From assembly GCA_964409335.1 (NCBI GenBank), contig CAYPCW010000003.1:1-64000 (forward strand): 64,000 nt of DNA. The letters run 5' to 3'. Positions 1-9,336 of the stretch are shown here, in pieces (the stretch's first letter is position 1; every line of letters begins with the position of its first letter). Under the pieces are notes generated by a model. That model saw only the letters and a list, made by a program, of their open reading frames with translations, ran no database searches and was not told the DNA's origin. The position numbers were made by a program, and so were the translations under genes. The stretch comes from JABMOW01 sp964409335. Its GTDB lineage: Bacteria; Fidelibacterota; Marinisomatia; SCGC-AAA003-L08; JACNLC01.

Positions 1-2384
1 ATGTGGGTGAACTCATTCATGACTATGGACAGGATGGTATCCCCGGAACGGGAGACGCAGGCGAAGGAAATGGACTATTTGCCTGGGATGATGGGGAAAA
101 TGATGGAATATTTGACACCGGTGATGACTGCTATGGATGCGATAACGATTATATCAACGATTTTCAAATTTCACGGGATACAAATGGCGATGGCATTGAT
201 GACTACCCCGACTTTGAGGTAGATAACCGAAAAATCGAGCTGAGAATGGATTACACCCCGAATCCGGACCTTACACTTACATTCCAAAGTGGATATTCAT
301 ATACCAAAACCCAGCAAGTCACCGGTATCGGTCGGTATCTCGCCGATGGTTGGGAATACACGTTTTTTCAGGCGCGGGCGTTATATAAAAACTGGTTTTT
401 CCAGACATACACCAATACCAGCTATTCAGGACAAACCCGCGGATACAATCTGGGTGACCATATTATCGACCAATCTTCGAATTTTGCGGCACAAATTCAA
501 AATACCCACTTTTTCCACCATAATGATAAATACGCTACCGAATTTATTGGGGGAATCGATTTGTTTAAAACATTACCTAAGACCTTTGGAACTATCCTGA
601 ATGACGGCCCTAACGGGTATGATAACGACGGGGACAAAATATTAATGCAATCCGACGGTATTGATAACAATGGGGATGGACTTATTGATAATAGCAAGGA
701 AGGGATTGACGAGCCCGATGAGTTTGATAATGTGAATGCGACCGAGCTTGGGATTTATTATCAGAGCACCTCAAATTTGACAGAATCGAAACGATGGAAA
801 TTAATTACTGCCGCACGCCTTGATAGTCACGATCAGTTAAAATCAGAGGGATTATTATTCGGACCGAAAATCGGTCTCATTTTTGAACCGAATGAACGAA
901 ACATGTGGCGTCTTACGTATGGTAAAGCGTTTAATACGCCGACAACGACAACCCTTTTCACAGATATCTACATTGGAAAATCCAATATTTTTGATATCTA
1001 TTCACGGGGCAATAAAGATGGGACACCCTATGCCCGGGTAAGTGCGGATTATCCTGTTCAAAGACCGGGATATTATGGTTGTTATAATCCTGGAACCGGA
1101 ATAGTTTGTCCTGATGGTCCAGATTATAATCCCGACCTTGGATTCAAACAAATTGGGTTGATGGGCGCTACCTATTTCGATACGTATAGCGACCGTGTGA
1201 CCGGTACACCCTTTTTCTTTAATATAAGGGATGAAAGTGCGCCGGTGGACTGGATTCCCCTCGATACACTTCGCTATTTAATCTTTGTGCCCGAAGTGAA
1301 TGGCGACGGTGTCCTCTACACGCCGAATGAGTCCTATCATCTTCCCGATGTTGACCCCCTCAGGTCCGAGAATCTTCAAACATTTGAGATTGGCTATAAA
1401 GGATTCATCGGTATCAGGACGTTTCTAACGTTTGATTATTACGTAAGCTACTATCAGAATTTTTTCAGCCCTGCGACGATCATCACACCAACCGTCGTAA
1501 AGCGATATAACGGCGATGGGACTGAAGCGACCATTGATGACCATAATGTTGTGGGTATTTTACCCATAAATGACCGGGGAGCAAATCCGCCCTACGGAAC
1601 CGCGTGGAACGGGTTGGATGACGATGGCGATTGGACCCAATGGGCCGATGAATTTGGATGGGGAGAGTCCCCGGATCCCGGTGAGTGGGGATTTGTTGAA
1701 TATATCACAGATGGGTTGGATACCCTGGGGTACAACATTTATCACCCCTGGCAGGTTTTTTCTTCCGGGACAAATTTTAAACCCCAATATGATTTTCCGG
1801 CTCAATTCTGGGTATCTGTCGGCGTGGATGAGTATACTAAACTGATCGGATTAGGAGAAGCCGAACTGGTTCAAACCAGTGTAATCGGGTCGGATGGAAA
1901 ACCGGTCATGGGACCGGGACGCGCCAGTTCTCCCCCGCATATCATTCTCAGTTCTCTGAATTATGGAGAGGTCTGGGTGCAGGGATTTGATATGAGTTTT
2001 ACCCACTTTTTATCCCCAACCATTACACTGAACGGTAATTTTTCCTGGTATAATTCAACAAAATTCTATAACGAACTTACCAAGAAAAATGACCCGATCA
2101 ATGCCCCAAAATTTAAATGGACCATCGGAGCCAAATGGGAAACTGATTTTGGATCCATATCTGGCAGTCTCAGACATGTAGACAGATTCCCATGGTCCGA
2201 CGGATTGTGGGCGGGAACCATCGGTCCTTACAATATTATTAATATCAACTACGGTTATGAATTCAATAAACATTTATCCTTGAATATTTCCGGATTAAAT
2301 CTACTGGATGACTATCATCGTGAACTTGTGGGGGGAGCGAAAATGGGACGCCAATTTGTATTTAAGTTATCCTCAACGCTTTAA
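1..2384 (+). CDS. TonB-dependent outer-membrane receptor, C-terminal part (5' end outside window)
   Basis: The frame is open from the left edge, so signal peptide and plug are missing and only about 793 residues of the beta-barrel part are seen. Alternating aromatic strands run to the end, and the last segment (GLNLLDDYHRE... then GRQFVFKLSSTL) is a typical final TonB-receptor strand, here ending in Leu rather than the usual Phe. Three Asp/Gly-rich stretches (about residues 7-70, 200-245 and 540-575; for example DNNGDGLIDN) look like thrombospondin-type-3 or dockerin calcium loops inserted in extracellular loops. Role inferred: energy-dependent uptake across the outer membrane; the substrate cannot be told. 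A GTG-started PAP2 gene follows after 6 bases, so the two may be cotranscribed. Confidence 0.85.
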   Translation, partial: VGELIHDYGQDGIPGTGDAGEGNGLFAWDDGENDGIFDTGDDCYGCDNDYINDFQISRDTNGDGIDDYPDFEVDNRKIELRMDYTPNPDLTLTFQSGYSYTKTQQVTGIGRYLADGWEYTFFQARALYKNWFFQTYTNTSYSGQTRGYNLGDHIIDQSSNFAAQIQNTHFFHHNDKYATEFIGGIDLFKTLPKTFGTILNDGPNGYDNDGDKILMQSDGIDNNGDGLIDNSKEGIDEPDEFDNVNATELGIYYQSTSNLTESKRWKLITAARLDSHDQLKSEGLLFGPKIGLIFEPNERNMWRLTYGKAFNTPTTTTLFTDIYIGKSNIFDIYSRGNKDGTPYARVSADYPVQRPGYYGCYNPGTGIVCPDGPDYNPDLGFKQIGLMGATYFDTYSDRVTGTPFFFNIRDESAPVDWIPLDTLRYLIFVPEVNGDGVLYTPNESYHLPDVDPLRSENLQTFEIGYKGFIGIRTFLTFDYYVSYYQNFFSPATIITPTVVKRYNGDGTEATIDDHNVVGILPINDRGANPPYGTAWNGLDDDGDWTQWADEFGWGESPDPGEWGFVEYITDGLDTLGYNIYHPWQVFSSGTNFKPQYDFPAQFWVSVGVDEYTKLIGLGEAELVQTSVIGSDGKPVMGPGRASSPPHIILSSLNYGEVWVQGFDMSFTHFLSPTITLNGNFSWYNSTKFYNELTKKNDPINAPKFKWTIGAKWETDFGSISGSLRHVDRFPWSDGLWAGTIGPYNIININYGYEFNKHLSLNISGLNLLDDYHRELVGGAKMGRQFVFKLSSTL

Positions 2385-2390
2385 AAGATT

Positions 2391-2972
2391 GTGATCAGTT
2401 TTCTTTTAAACCTGGATCATCGGGTATTTTTTTTCATCAACGGATCATTGAGTAATCCGGTGTTTGATGTGATCATGCCGTTATTCAATCGATCCCTTCC
2501 TCTCGTCATTCCCTTTCTGGCTATATGGTTATTTCTCCTTATTAAGCAGAAAAAACGACGGTGGTTCATCGCCTTCATATTCCCGTTGACGGTGCTGTCT
2601 GTCGATCAAACAGGATACCATATAAAAAAACTGGAGTTGAGAGAACGCCCCTTTGTGCATTATGGAACAGAGTCTGTAAATCATTTAGGGGGCAAGGGTG
2701 GGAAGAAACAGTCCTTCCCTTCAAATCATGCGGCAAATTCTGCAGCGATGGCGGTGGTTTTTTCTTATTTATATCGCCGGTACAGAGGGTGGTTTTGGGG
2801 TCTAACCATAATCAACATGTTCTCACGTATATATATCGGTGTTCATTATCCATTAGATGTACTCGGAGGCGCACTCCTGGGAGGGACCATGGCTACTGCA
2901 TTGATTTATCTGTTAGAAAAGAGTTTATATCGGTTCCGAAAAATACAATCCGGGATCCGGATACGAAAGTAA
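2391..2972 (+). CDS. PAP2-family membrane phosphatase (lipid phosphatase)
   Basis: A 193-residue polytopic membrane protein with all three PAP2 signatures: KxxxxxxRP (KKLELRERP, about residue 79), PSNH (about 110-113) and SRxxxxxHxxxD (SRIYIGVHYPLD, about 143-154). The PSNH form and the length fit bacterial undecaprenyl-diphosphate or lipid A phosphatases; the substrate is not decided by sequence. The Arg and two His residues of the active site are all present. The start is GTG, 6 bases after the receptor stop, and no ATG in frame lies upstream. It converges on the DUF3467 gene with only 23 bases between, and no clear terminator hairpin lies there. Confidence 0.85.
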   Translation: MISFLLNLDHRVFFFINGSLSNPVFDVIMPLFNRSLPLVIPFLAIWLFLLIKQKKRRWFIAFIFPLTVLSVDQTGYHIKKLELRERPFVHYGTESVNHLGGKGGKKQSFPSNHAANSAAMAVVFSYLYRRYRGWFWGLTIINMFSRIYIGVHYPLDVLGGALLGGTMATALIYLLEKSLYRFRKIQSGIRIRK

Positions 2973-2995
2973 TCAGATAATTGCCTGCCGGACGA

Positions 2996-3319
2996 TTAAT
3001 TGGGAAGGATATCTTCCGGTACTTTAAATGAGAATTGTTTTTGACCCGGGTTTTGAGGCAATTTTATTTCACCAAATTTATCTTCATACTTTTTAATGTT
3101 GTCCTGAAGGATGAGCATCAGGGTTTTGGTCTGAGCGGGCATCATGACGATTCGGGCTTTAACTTTTGCCTTTGGCATTCCCGGTAACATCCGGGCAAAA
3201 TCTAATACGAACTCAGACGGCGAATGTGTGACAATCGTGAAATTAGCATACTCACCCTGGGATGTTTTTTCATCCAGTTCAATTTGGATTTTTTGTTGTT
3301 TTGGTTTTGAGTCTTCCAC
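2996..3319 (-). CDS. DUF3467 family protein
   Basis: A 107-residue soluble protein with the DUF3467 pattern: an N-terminal strand, then YANFTIVTHSPSEFVLDF, PGMPKAKVKARIVM and a helix ending IKKYEDKFG. The family is widespread in bacteria and small; I know of no established function. Its start lies 8 bases downstream of the zinc-ribbon gene's stop on the same strand, so the two probably form a two-gene operon. Charged ends and no membrane segment suggest a cytoplasmic protein. Confidence 0.8.
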   Translation of the reverse strand: MEDSKPKQQKIQIELDEKTSQGEYANFTIVTHSPSEFVLDFARMLPGMPKAKVKARIVMMPAQTKTLMLILQDNIKKYEDKFGEIKLPQNPGQKQFSFKVPEDILPN

Positions 3320-3327
3320 AATACTCC

Positions 3328-3756
3328 TTATGAATTATTATTTTTTTGATCCTCTTCACGATGACGGCGATTGAACTCTTGCCAATCCTCGTCTATTGTT
3401 TTCCAGTCATCTTCTACCACATCGTCGTCTTCAATATCATTATCAATTCCCATTTCATCTTCATATTTTTCAAATTTCTCTTTGAGATCTTCGTATTCGT
3501 CATAATTGGTTTCATCTTTCAATTCTTCACTGGTTTCTTCTTCTTTTTTAATTTCATCACCATATAGTTTCTCATCAAAAAAATCAATATTACTGACAAT
3601 ACCCTGCATCATTAAAAATTCCAGGAATGCGAGGTATTTTTTTTGTTTTAGATTCTTATTGCAGGATGGACATTCCAATTTTACCGCCAGATCTTCTTCT
3701 GGAATTGGACTAGAACATGCCGGACAAATTAATCCTTCAACTTTTGACTTTAACAT
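3328..3756 (-). CDS. Zinc-ribbon protein with long acidic tail
   Basis: This 142-residue protein starts with a four-cysteine zinc ribbon (CPAC at about 12-15 and CPSC at about 29-32). A short helical linker follows (LAFLEFLMMQGIVSN), then a strongly acidic tail rich in Glu/Asp from about residue 66 to the end. I do not recognise a named family. The layout (metal ribbon plus acidic low-complexity tail) is seen in small proteins that touch nucleic acid or basic proteins, but that is only inference. It is first in an operon with the DUF3467 gene. The long A/T-rich acidic tail is the reason for the misleading antisense frames here. Confidence 0.6.
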   Translation of the reverse strand: MLKSKVEGLICPACSSPIPEEDLAVKLECPSCNKNLKQKKYLAFLEFLMMQGIVSNIDFFDEKLYGDEIKKEEETSEELKDETNYDEYEDLKEKFEKYEDEMGIDNDIEDDDVVEDDWKTIDEDWQEFNRRHREEDQKNNNS

Positions 3757-4119
3757 AAATATCTCCTATTTTCAGGGGCAGAAATATACTTTCGCCAAGA
3801 AGAACCGTCAAACGTTTTTAATCTGAAATTTTATCCTATTGGCGCGGTTTGATATTTATTTTTTATATTTTATTCATCTATCCTGGAAATAAATTCTATT
3901 CCCGGAGTTGGGATCATGAGGTTTTTCTCATAGTTGAATGAATCTGTAAGTTTAAACTACCGATGGAAAAGAAATAGCAAATCCATCCACCCAATCAAAT
4001 CTATCGTGAAGGCTGTCATTTTTTTGTCTGTTTTTTGCCGATTTGTTACATGGATGGTAAGTCGTGTTTTTTACAGGTTGGCCACTATCTTTAAAATCAT
4101 TAGCAATGAATTGGAGAGA
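3757..4119. other. Non-coding gap, 363 bases
   Basis: Divergent region between the zinc-ribbon gene (minus) and the oxidoreductase pseudogene (plus). The pseudogene's frame stays open upstream to about 3934, but that stretch shows no protein family and codon use is poor, so I do not call it coding. A purine-rich ribosome site (GGAGAG at 4113-4118) sits just before the pseudogene ATG. I see no tRNA or convincing promoter. Confidence 0.5.
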
Positions 4120-4122
4120 ATG

Positions 4123-4759
4123 ATGAAAGTTGGAATTATTGGATCCGGAATGGTGGCAAAACGCTGGGTAAGGGATTTTTATTCCATGGCTATGATGTCA
4201 TGCTTGGAGCCCGATCCGGTAAAAAATTAATCCCCTGGCTCGCAGAAAACCCGGATGGATTTGGAGGCAGTTTTACAGATGTGGCTGAATTTGGTGAAAT
4301 CATTATCCTTGCGGTAAAAGGATCAGCTGCTTCAGCCGCATTACATTTGGCTGGTGAAGTAAATCTAAAGGGAAAGACGATCATTGATGCCACCAACCCA
4401 ATTGCCGAAGCGCCGCCGGAAAACGGTGTGATCAGATTTTTCACCTCCCTGGACAAATCGCTCATGGAAACATTACAGATCGAATTCCAGCCGCACATTT
4501 TGTAAAGGCATTCAATTCCGTCGGAAGCGCATTCATGGTGAATCCGACTTTTGAGGGGGGTAAACCAACCATGTTCATATGCGGTAACAACGAATCGGCG
4601 AAAAAGACTGTAAAAAAAATTCTGGATCAGTTTGGCTGGGAAACCGCCGATATGGGACAGGTTGAAGGGGCTCGGGCTATAGAACCCCTCTGCATGCTTT
4701 GGTGCATTCCCGGGTTTTTACGGAACGATTGGGTTCATGCATTTAAACTATTGAAGTAG
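4123..4759 (+). pseudogene. NADPH:F420 oxidoreductase-like (F420_oxidored) gene broken by two frameshifts
   Basis: Three adjacent pieces in three frames rebuild one roughly 213-residue protein. Piece one (frame 1) starts MKVGIIGSGMVA, a Rossmann GxGxxA motif. It leaves frame in the A-run at about 4158-4161, where frame 3 continues TLGKGFLFHGYDVMLGARSG through the dinucleotide domain to a stop at 4503. Frame 2 then resumes at about 4487 with PAAHFVKAFNSVGSAFMVNP and runs to LWCIPGFLRNDWVHAFKLLK. Each break is explained by loss of one base from a short homopolymer (A-run, C-run). The ribosome site is intact and the C-terminus matches the family, so decay looks recent. A sequencing or assembly error is the alternative, but no other gene here shows such breaks. 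Confidence 0.8.
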
Positions 4760-4846
4760 ACGACGAACCTGCGATTTAATTTCCGTTGGTTTTTTATCGT
4801 ACGGCAAAATAAGAAGAGGGAATCGATTAAGCCACACCACTGACGC

Positions 4847-6073
4847 TTACCGGTGACTTTCTTTCCATACCATCTTTAATAAGGTTTTTTCAGCCTCGGT
4901 TATTGACTGGTTCCGTCTGCTTTTCATGATGTTACAGGTGTGTAAAAATTTTTCAAAATCGGTAACCTGATCAGGGCTCCAGAAGTATGACGGAATGTAT
5001 TTTGGTTGAAACCCACCGCCGAAGATGTTGGTTCCCACGCCGGCGTATGTGCCTGTATTAAACATGGTTGATATCCCCGATTTACTATAATCACCCATGA
5101 ACAAGCCTAAAAATTGTCGCCGGGTATCCACAATTTCATTTCCAAAATTAAACCGGATCAGTCCGTAATTGTTTTTCAGATCGCTGGTGTTGGTATTGGC
5201 GCCCAGATTCACCCACTCACCAATGTAACTGTGGCCGATAAACCCATCATGCTGTTTGTTGCTGTATCCCTGGATAATGGTGTCCCCGACCTCACCCCCT
5301 ACTTTACAGACCGGTCCGATAGCGACATGACTGCGTATCTTTGCACCCGGATTGACTACCGAATCTTTTCCTATAAATACCGGACCCTGTATCAGAGCAC
5401 CGATTTGAATCTTCACCCCGCTGTCGATGATGATCTTTCCTCCGGATGCATCCAGTATGACCCCGCCCGATATTTCACAATGATCCGCCAGATAAATATT
5501 GTAATTATGCATTAAGGTGGCGGACGGATGAACATTTCTTCCGGATCCGGAGAGATCGTCGATGAGAGAAAAATCCACCGGGCTCACGTAATTCTTAAAC
5601 CGGGATCCCAATTTGTCTTTATTTATCCAGCCCCCGTTCAGTTCAATCGCATCCCATAAATAATGAAGATAGGCAATTTCCATTCCTTCCTGATGATAGT
5701 CATCCAACGAAGGCAGAACTCCTGGCTCCTGAATAGTATCCGTGATAAAGCCAACGAGGTACCCGTCTGTTGTCACATATTGTTTCCAGAGATTCATTCG
5801 GTCCAGATGTTCGGGTTCCCACAGACAAGCGCCGTTTAACCATAGGCCCGGGTCGATCTTTTTGGGATTTACGGTAAATTCGGGATATCGCTCCCTGACT
5901 ACCGGCGCTATTTCCTTACGGGTTAATAGCGTCAGCGAGTCTTCCGCTTTCATCAGGTTCACGATGCGGTCAATATTTCTGTAAGCTCCACAACGGACCT
6001 CAAATGAAGCATGGGTCAGGGTAAAGGGGCGTAAACACAGCGCCCGCGTGTCTTCGAATAAAACGTAATTCAT
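4847..6073 (-). CDS. Alternative GlmU-type sugar nucleotidyltransferase/acetyltransferase
   Basis: A 408-residue protein matching the bacterial alternative GlmU family (TIGR03991 type). The N-terminal nucleotidyl-transferase-like half opens with MNYVLFEDTRALCLRPFTLT, with the family's FEDTR and LRPFTLT(R/H) motifs. From about residue 190 a left-handed beta-helix of hexapeptide repeats follows (VILDASGG, VKIQIGALIQ, SVVNPGAKIRSHVAIG). The likely role is making UDP-GlcNAc from glucosamine-1-phosphate for cell wall and LPS; the acetyltransferase assignment rests on the helix fold. Its start overlaps the stop of the upstream 171-residue gene by 4 bases, so translation is probably coupled. The form is typical of Bacteroidetes and relatives. 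Confidence 0.8.
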   Translation of the reverse strand: MNYVLFEDTRALCLRPFTLTHASFEVRCGAYRNIDRIVNLMKAEDSLTLLTRKEIAPVVRERYPEFTVNPKKIDPGLWLNGACLWEPEHLDRMNLWKQYVTTDGYLVGFITDTIQEPGVLPSLDDYHQEGMEIAYLHYLWDAIELNGGWINKDKLGSRFKNYVSPVDFSLIDDLSGSGRNVHPSATLMHNYNIYLADHCEISGGVILDASGGKIIIDSGVKIQIGALIQGPVFIGKDSVVNPGAKIRSHVAIGPVCKVGGEVGDTIIQGYSNKQHDGFIGHSYIGEWVNLGANTNTSDLKNNYGLIRFNFGNEIVDTRRQFLGLFMGDYSKSGISTMFNTGTYAGVGTNIFGGGFQPKYIPSYFWSPDQVTDFEKFLHTCNIMKSRRNQSITEAEKTLLKMVWKESHR

Positions 6074-6585
6074 AATAATTGTAAGATTTTATTTACCTGT
6101 TTATATCCCCGTTCAAGAAATCCACCCGGGGATATGTTTAGCTGAATATTATAAAAGTGATCGCTGAAACTGGATTTAAATCCCATCTTATAATTTGAGG
6201 TGATTCGACTAATGAATCTGGATAATTCCAGTTGAAACTCCGGATTTAAATCGATGACCAAATCGAATGTGATGTTTGTTGGTGACGCACTGAGTTCGTC
6301 CGGTTGATAATAAATGAAGTTATCATTGGACTCTTTCACCATATTTCTGAATTTTTCAAGGATCATAAAAGAACATTTGATGTTTTTGTCTGATTGCAGA
6401 AATAGGTGTTTAAAACTGTACAACGCAACTTGAAATGAATTATCTGAAACTGGGAAGAAAATAAGTATGTTCTGGATTGAAGATACAGATAATGGAAAAC
6501 GCAATTGAGTGGTCAGCCTCCCAAGTTTCCCTGTGCGGGAATAGAACATGATTCGTAGTTTTATTTTCAGTAGTTTTAAACTCAT
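6070..6585 (-). CDS. Hypothetical protein, GT9/DUF6913-like
   Basis: A 171-residue protein with a basic N-terminus and no signal peptide. The pattern IQNILIFFPVSDNSFQVALY, then FDLVIDLNPEFQLELSRFIS and YKMGF resembles the N-terminal Rossmann half of heptosyltransferase-type (GT9) proteins and the small DUF6913 proteins of Bacteroidetes. It is far too short for a complete GT-B enzyme and no sugar-nucleotide motif is visible, so an enzymatic role is doubtful. It is first in a coupled pair with the alternative glmU, which suggests an envelope-precursor link. Family placement is from memory of motif shape and is tentative. Confidence 0.5.
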   Translation of the reverse strand: MSLKLLKIKLRIMFYSRTGKLGRLTTQLRFPLSVSSIQNILIFFPVSDNSFQVALYSFKHLFLQSDKNIKCSFMILEKFRNMVKESNDNFIYYQPDELSASPTNITFDLVIDLNPEFQLELSRFISRITSNYKMGFKSSFSDHFYNIQLNISPGGFLERGYKQVNKILQLL

Positions 6586-6664
6586 GAACAGAAATAATTT
6601 ACAAATGATATTCGGTCAATTCTTATGATTATTCACATAGTAGTATCCAATTAATCAGTCTGTT

Positions 6665-8650
6665 TTGAAAAAATACCCGCCTTTTTTTACCCTCCTGTTG
6701 GTTGGTCTGATGATCGCCAGACCCTACATTTGGCCTACCAATGCAAGCCAAACCCTCACCACCGTCTTCGGAGACGCACGTCCCCAAAGATTTCATGCAG
6801 GGATGGATATTCGGACCTGGGGAAAGACCGGATATGACCTTTATGCTATTGACGATGGTTATATCCAGCGCATACGAACCGGTTCAAAAGGTTATGGAAA
6901 GGCGATCTATTTGAAATTGAATGACGGAAGCACCGTGGTTTATGCTCATCTTGACCACTTCACACCCAAAATGGATCATCTTGTCCGTACACTTCAGGAA
7001 TCGGCAATGTCCTACACCATCGATCACTATTTTCCCCCGCTGGAATATCCAGTCAATCAGGGTGAAATTATAGGCATTTCAGGAGATACAGGCACCATCA
7101 GCGGACCTCACCTGCATTTTGAGATCCGGGACGAAAACGAGAACCCGGTCAATCCTCAGCTTCTGGGATTATCCGTTAAAGATACATCGTTCCCCGAATT
7201 CTTTCATCTGGGCGTCATTCCTCTGTCTCTGAAAACGCGGATTGACGATTCTCCCGTCATGGTGGGATATTCGGCACAAGGGGATGGTCTGCACCGGTTT
7301 GTCATCCCAGATACCATCAATATCTTCGGTTCCGCAGGACTTGCCGTCGAAGTCAAGGATAAATTAGATGGGCAACCTTTCAATTTCGGGCTGTATTCCA
7401 TTAAACTGGAGATTGACAGTTTGTTGTGGTTTCAACGGGAATATGATTCATATGCCTTTCGTGAAGAACCATTATCTGCGTGGGATTCAGACTTTGCCCT
7501 GAGCCGGATGACAGGAGAAAAATATTCCAGATTATTTCAGGAACCATCTATTAATGTTCATAATTTTGTAAAACACCGGCGTAAAGATGCGCTTTCGATG
7601 GATAGAGGGTATCATTCGTACCGGATCACCGCCTCTGATTTTGCGGGAAATTCGGCGACGTTATCCGGCATATTTAATGTTATCGGTCAACCCGCTCAAG
7701 ATGGTTCCCTCGATATAATGACATCAACCTGGGTCAGTCATTTTGCGGAGATGGGTACCCTTATGCTTTATCAATTGAACCATGGATTGGTATTGGTCAA
7801 ACCGGTTGAAAATCGACAAAATGAATTTTTGAAAAGGATAAAAACGAATCCCGAAAGCGGTCTTGCAGCGTTTGTCCTTATCGACGAAAAATCTTATCCA
7901 TATTTCCGAAAGACAGATCAGTCAGACATTAATGTCTTTGGAAGCGTGAAATCAACAATAACCGGAATACGACTTGAGCCACCTATAGCAGATAAATATA
8001 TTCAGCCGGGTGAACCTTTTGAAGTATGGTCATCCGATAGCTCTGTGGTTATTTCCGGTCCGGCGAATTGCTTTTATTTCCCTGCGCTGGTGTGGATATC
8101 CGGACCCGCAAACGAAGCGGAGTTCCCTTCTGCAGATATCCGGTTCGGTCCTGTTGCTGCCGGGCCAGAACTCATCCCCTTTAAACAGGAGATGCACATG
8201 AGTATTCGGAAGCAGACGGATCAACCTGCAAACTCCGCAATCTATGTTTTGGATCGTAAGAAAAATAAATGGTCGTATATGAACACGATAGATGAAGGAA
8301 AGTATTTGTCTACAACCTTGTTATCGAGTGGAGAATTTGCGGTCATTACAGAATCCGCGCCGCCTGTGGTTGAAAATATTTTCCCCTCCCACCGCACTGA
8401 ATACAGCGCTGAAGAAGTTAACCGGATCTCGTTCAATGTGCACGATACATTTTCGGGGATTGACGGTGAAGGAAATGTGTCTGTCATATTAGACGGCAAA
8501 CCGCTAATTTTCGAATACAATTATTACAGAGAAAAAGTAAATTACAACCTTTGGGATGCCCTGCCCTCAGGTACACATCAACTGGAGATCATGGCTACGG
8601 ATAATGTTGAAAATTCCATTGAAATCAAACGAACATTCACAATTCGGTAA
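6665..8650 (+). CDS. Secreted M23-family metallopeptidase with C-terminal beta domains
   Basis: A 661-residue exported protein. The N-terminus (KK, then a hydrophobic stretch to about 25) is a signal peptide. The M23 LytM-type domain spans about 30-170, with metal ligands HAGMD (His44, Asp48) and HLH (about 149-151), so it looks catalytically complete for cutting peptidoglycan cross-bridges. The rest (about 180-661) is beta-rich and ends with an Ig-like segment carrying a D-x-xSGI turn (DTFSGIDGEG), as in FCB periplasmic M23 proteins. The start is TTG with no good ribosome site; no better in-frame start lies upstream. The rhomboid gene follows after 2 bases. Confidence 0.85.
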   Translation: MKKYPPFFTLLLVGLMIARPYIWPTNASQTLTTVFGDARPQRFHAGMDIRTWGKTGYDLYAIDDGYIQRIRTGSKGYGKAIYLKLNDGSTVVYAHLDHFTPKMDHLVRTLQESAMSYTIDHYFPPLEYPVNQGEIIGISGDTGTISGPHLHFEIRDENENPVNPQLLGLSVKDTSFPEFFHLGVIPLSLKTRIDDSPVMVGYSAQGDGLHRFVIPDTINIFGSAGLAVEVKDKLDGQPFNFGLYSIKLEIDSLLWFQREYDSYAFREEPLSAWDSDFALSRMTGEKYSRLFQEPSINVHNFVKHRRKDALSMDRGYHSYRITASDFAGNSATLSGIFNVIGQPAQDGSLDIMTSTWVSHFAEMGTLMLYQLNHGLVLVKPVENRQNEFLKRIKTNPESGLAAFVLIDEKSYPYFRKTDQSDINVFGSVKSTITGIRLEPPIADKYIQPGEPFEVWSSDSSVVISGPANCFYFPALVWISGPANEAEFPSADIRFGPVAAGPELIPFKQEMHMSIRKQTDQPANSAIYVLDRKKNKWSYMNTIDEGKYLSTTLLSSGEFAVITESAPPVVENIFPSHRTEYSAEEVNRISFNVHDTFSGIDGEGNVSVILDGKPLIFEYNYYREKVNYNLWDALPSGTHQLEIMATDNVENSIEIKRTFTIR

Positions 8651-8652
8651 CA

Positions 8653-9336
8653 TTGGTGTTTATACCGTATAAGGATGACAATCCACGTATTCTGATCCCC
8701 TATGTGACTTGGGGTATTTTGACTATAAACATTCTCGTTTTTATGTGGCAATGGTTTTCCTTTTTTGATGAACCCACTCATGCTGCATTAAGTTTTGGAA
8801 CCATTCCCGCGCTATTAACCGGATATTCTCACCCGGTTGATATGTCATTCCCGGTAATTCCGCCCTTTCTTACCTTATTTACGTCCATGTTTATGCATGC
8901 CGGGGTCGCCCATTTACTGGGCAACATGCTGTTTCTATATATATTTGCTGATAATGTTGAAAGCATCCTGGGCCATAGAAAATTCCTGGTTTTCTATCTC
9001 GCTTGCGGTGTTGCTGCAACCCTTTTACAGGTGGCGACCGATCCTCACTCGTTTTTGCCGATCGTCGGGGCATCGGGTGCGATTTCAGGCGTCATGGCCG
9101 CCTACCTTCTTAAATATCCCAAAGCAAGGATACACGTTTTGGTATTGGTTTTTCCTGTGATCATTCCTGCAGGATTTGTAGTTGGTATTTGGATACTATC
9201 GCAGGTCTTGAACGGTCTTTCCGATATTAACCGCACCGGGGGTGGTGTTGCCTGGTTTGCGCATATCGGCGGATTTCTTGCGGGGGCAATATTATCGGTA
9301 TTAATTTCTAATTCAAAATTCAGATGGAGAGCATGA
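8653..9336 (+). CDS. Rhomboid-family intramembrane serine protease
   Basis: A 227-residue protein with six or seven membrane segments. The catalytic serine sits in GASGAISG (about residue 141) and the histidine in AHIGGFLAG (about 203), which form the rhomboid Ser-His dyad. HLLGNMLFLYIFADNVE, with the conserved His and Asn of helix 2, is also present. It probably cuts membrane proteins within the bilayer; the substrate is unknown. The start is TTG (8653) or the adjacent GTG (8656), 2 bases after the M23 stop, and the stop overlaps the cdd ATG, so it sits in a tight operon. Confidence 0.9.
   Translation: MVFIPYKDDNPRILIPYVTWGILTINILVFMWQWFSFFDEPTHAALSFGTIPALLTGYSHPVDMSFPVIPPFLTLFTSMFMHAGVAHLLGNMLFLYIFADNVESILGHRKFLVFYLACGVAATLLQVATDPHSFLPIVGASGAISGVMAAYLLKYPKARIHVLVLVFPVIIPAGFVVGIWILSQVLNGLSDINRTGGGVAWFAHIGGFLAGAILSVLISNSKFRWRA

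Noticed and set aside
3934..4122. Upstream extension of the oxidoreductase frame
   Set aside because: It is open by chance: no family match, a poor codon pattern, and the ribosome site with the Rossmann start lies at 4113-4125.
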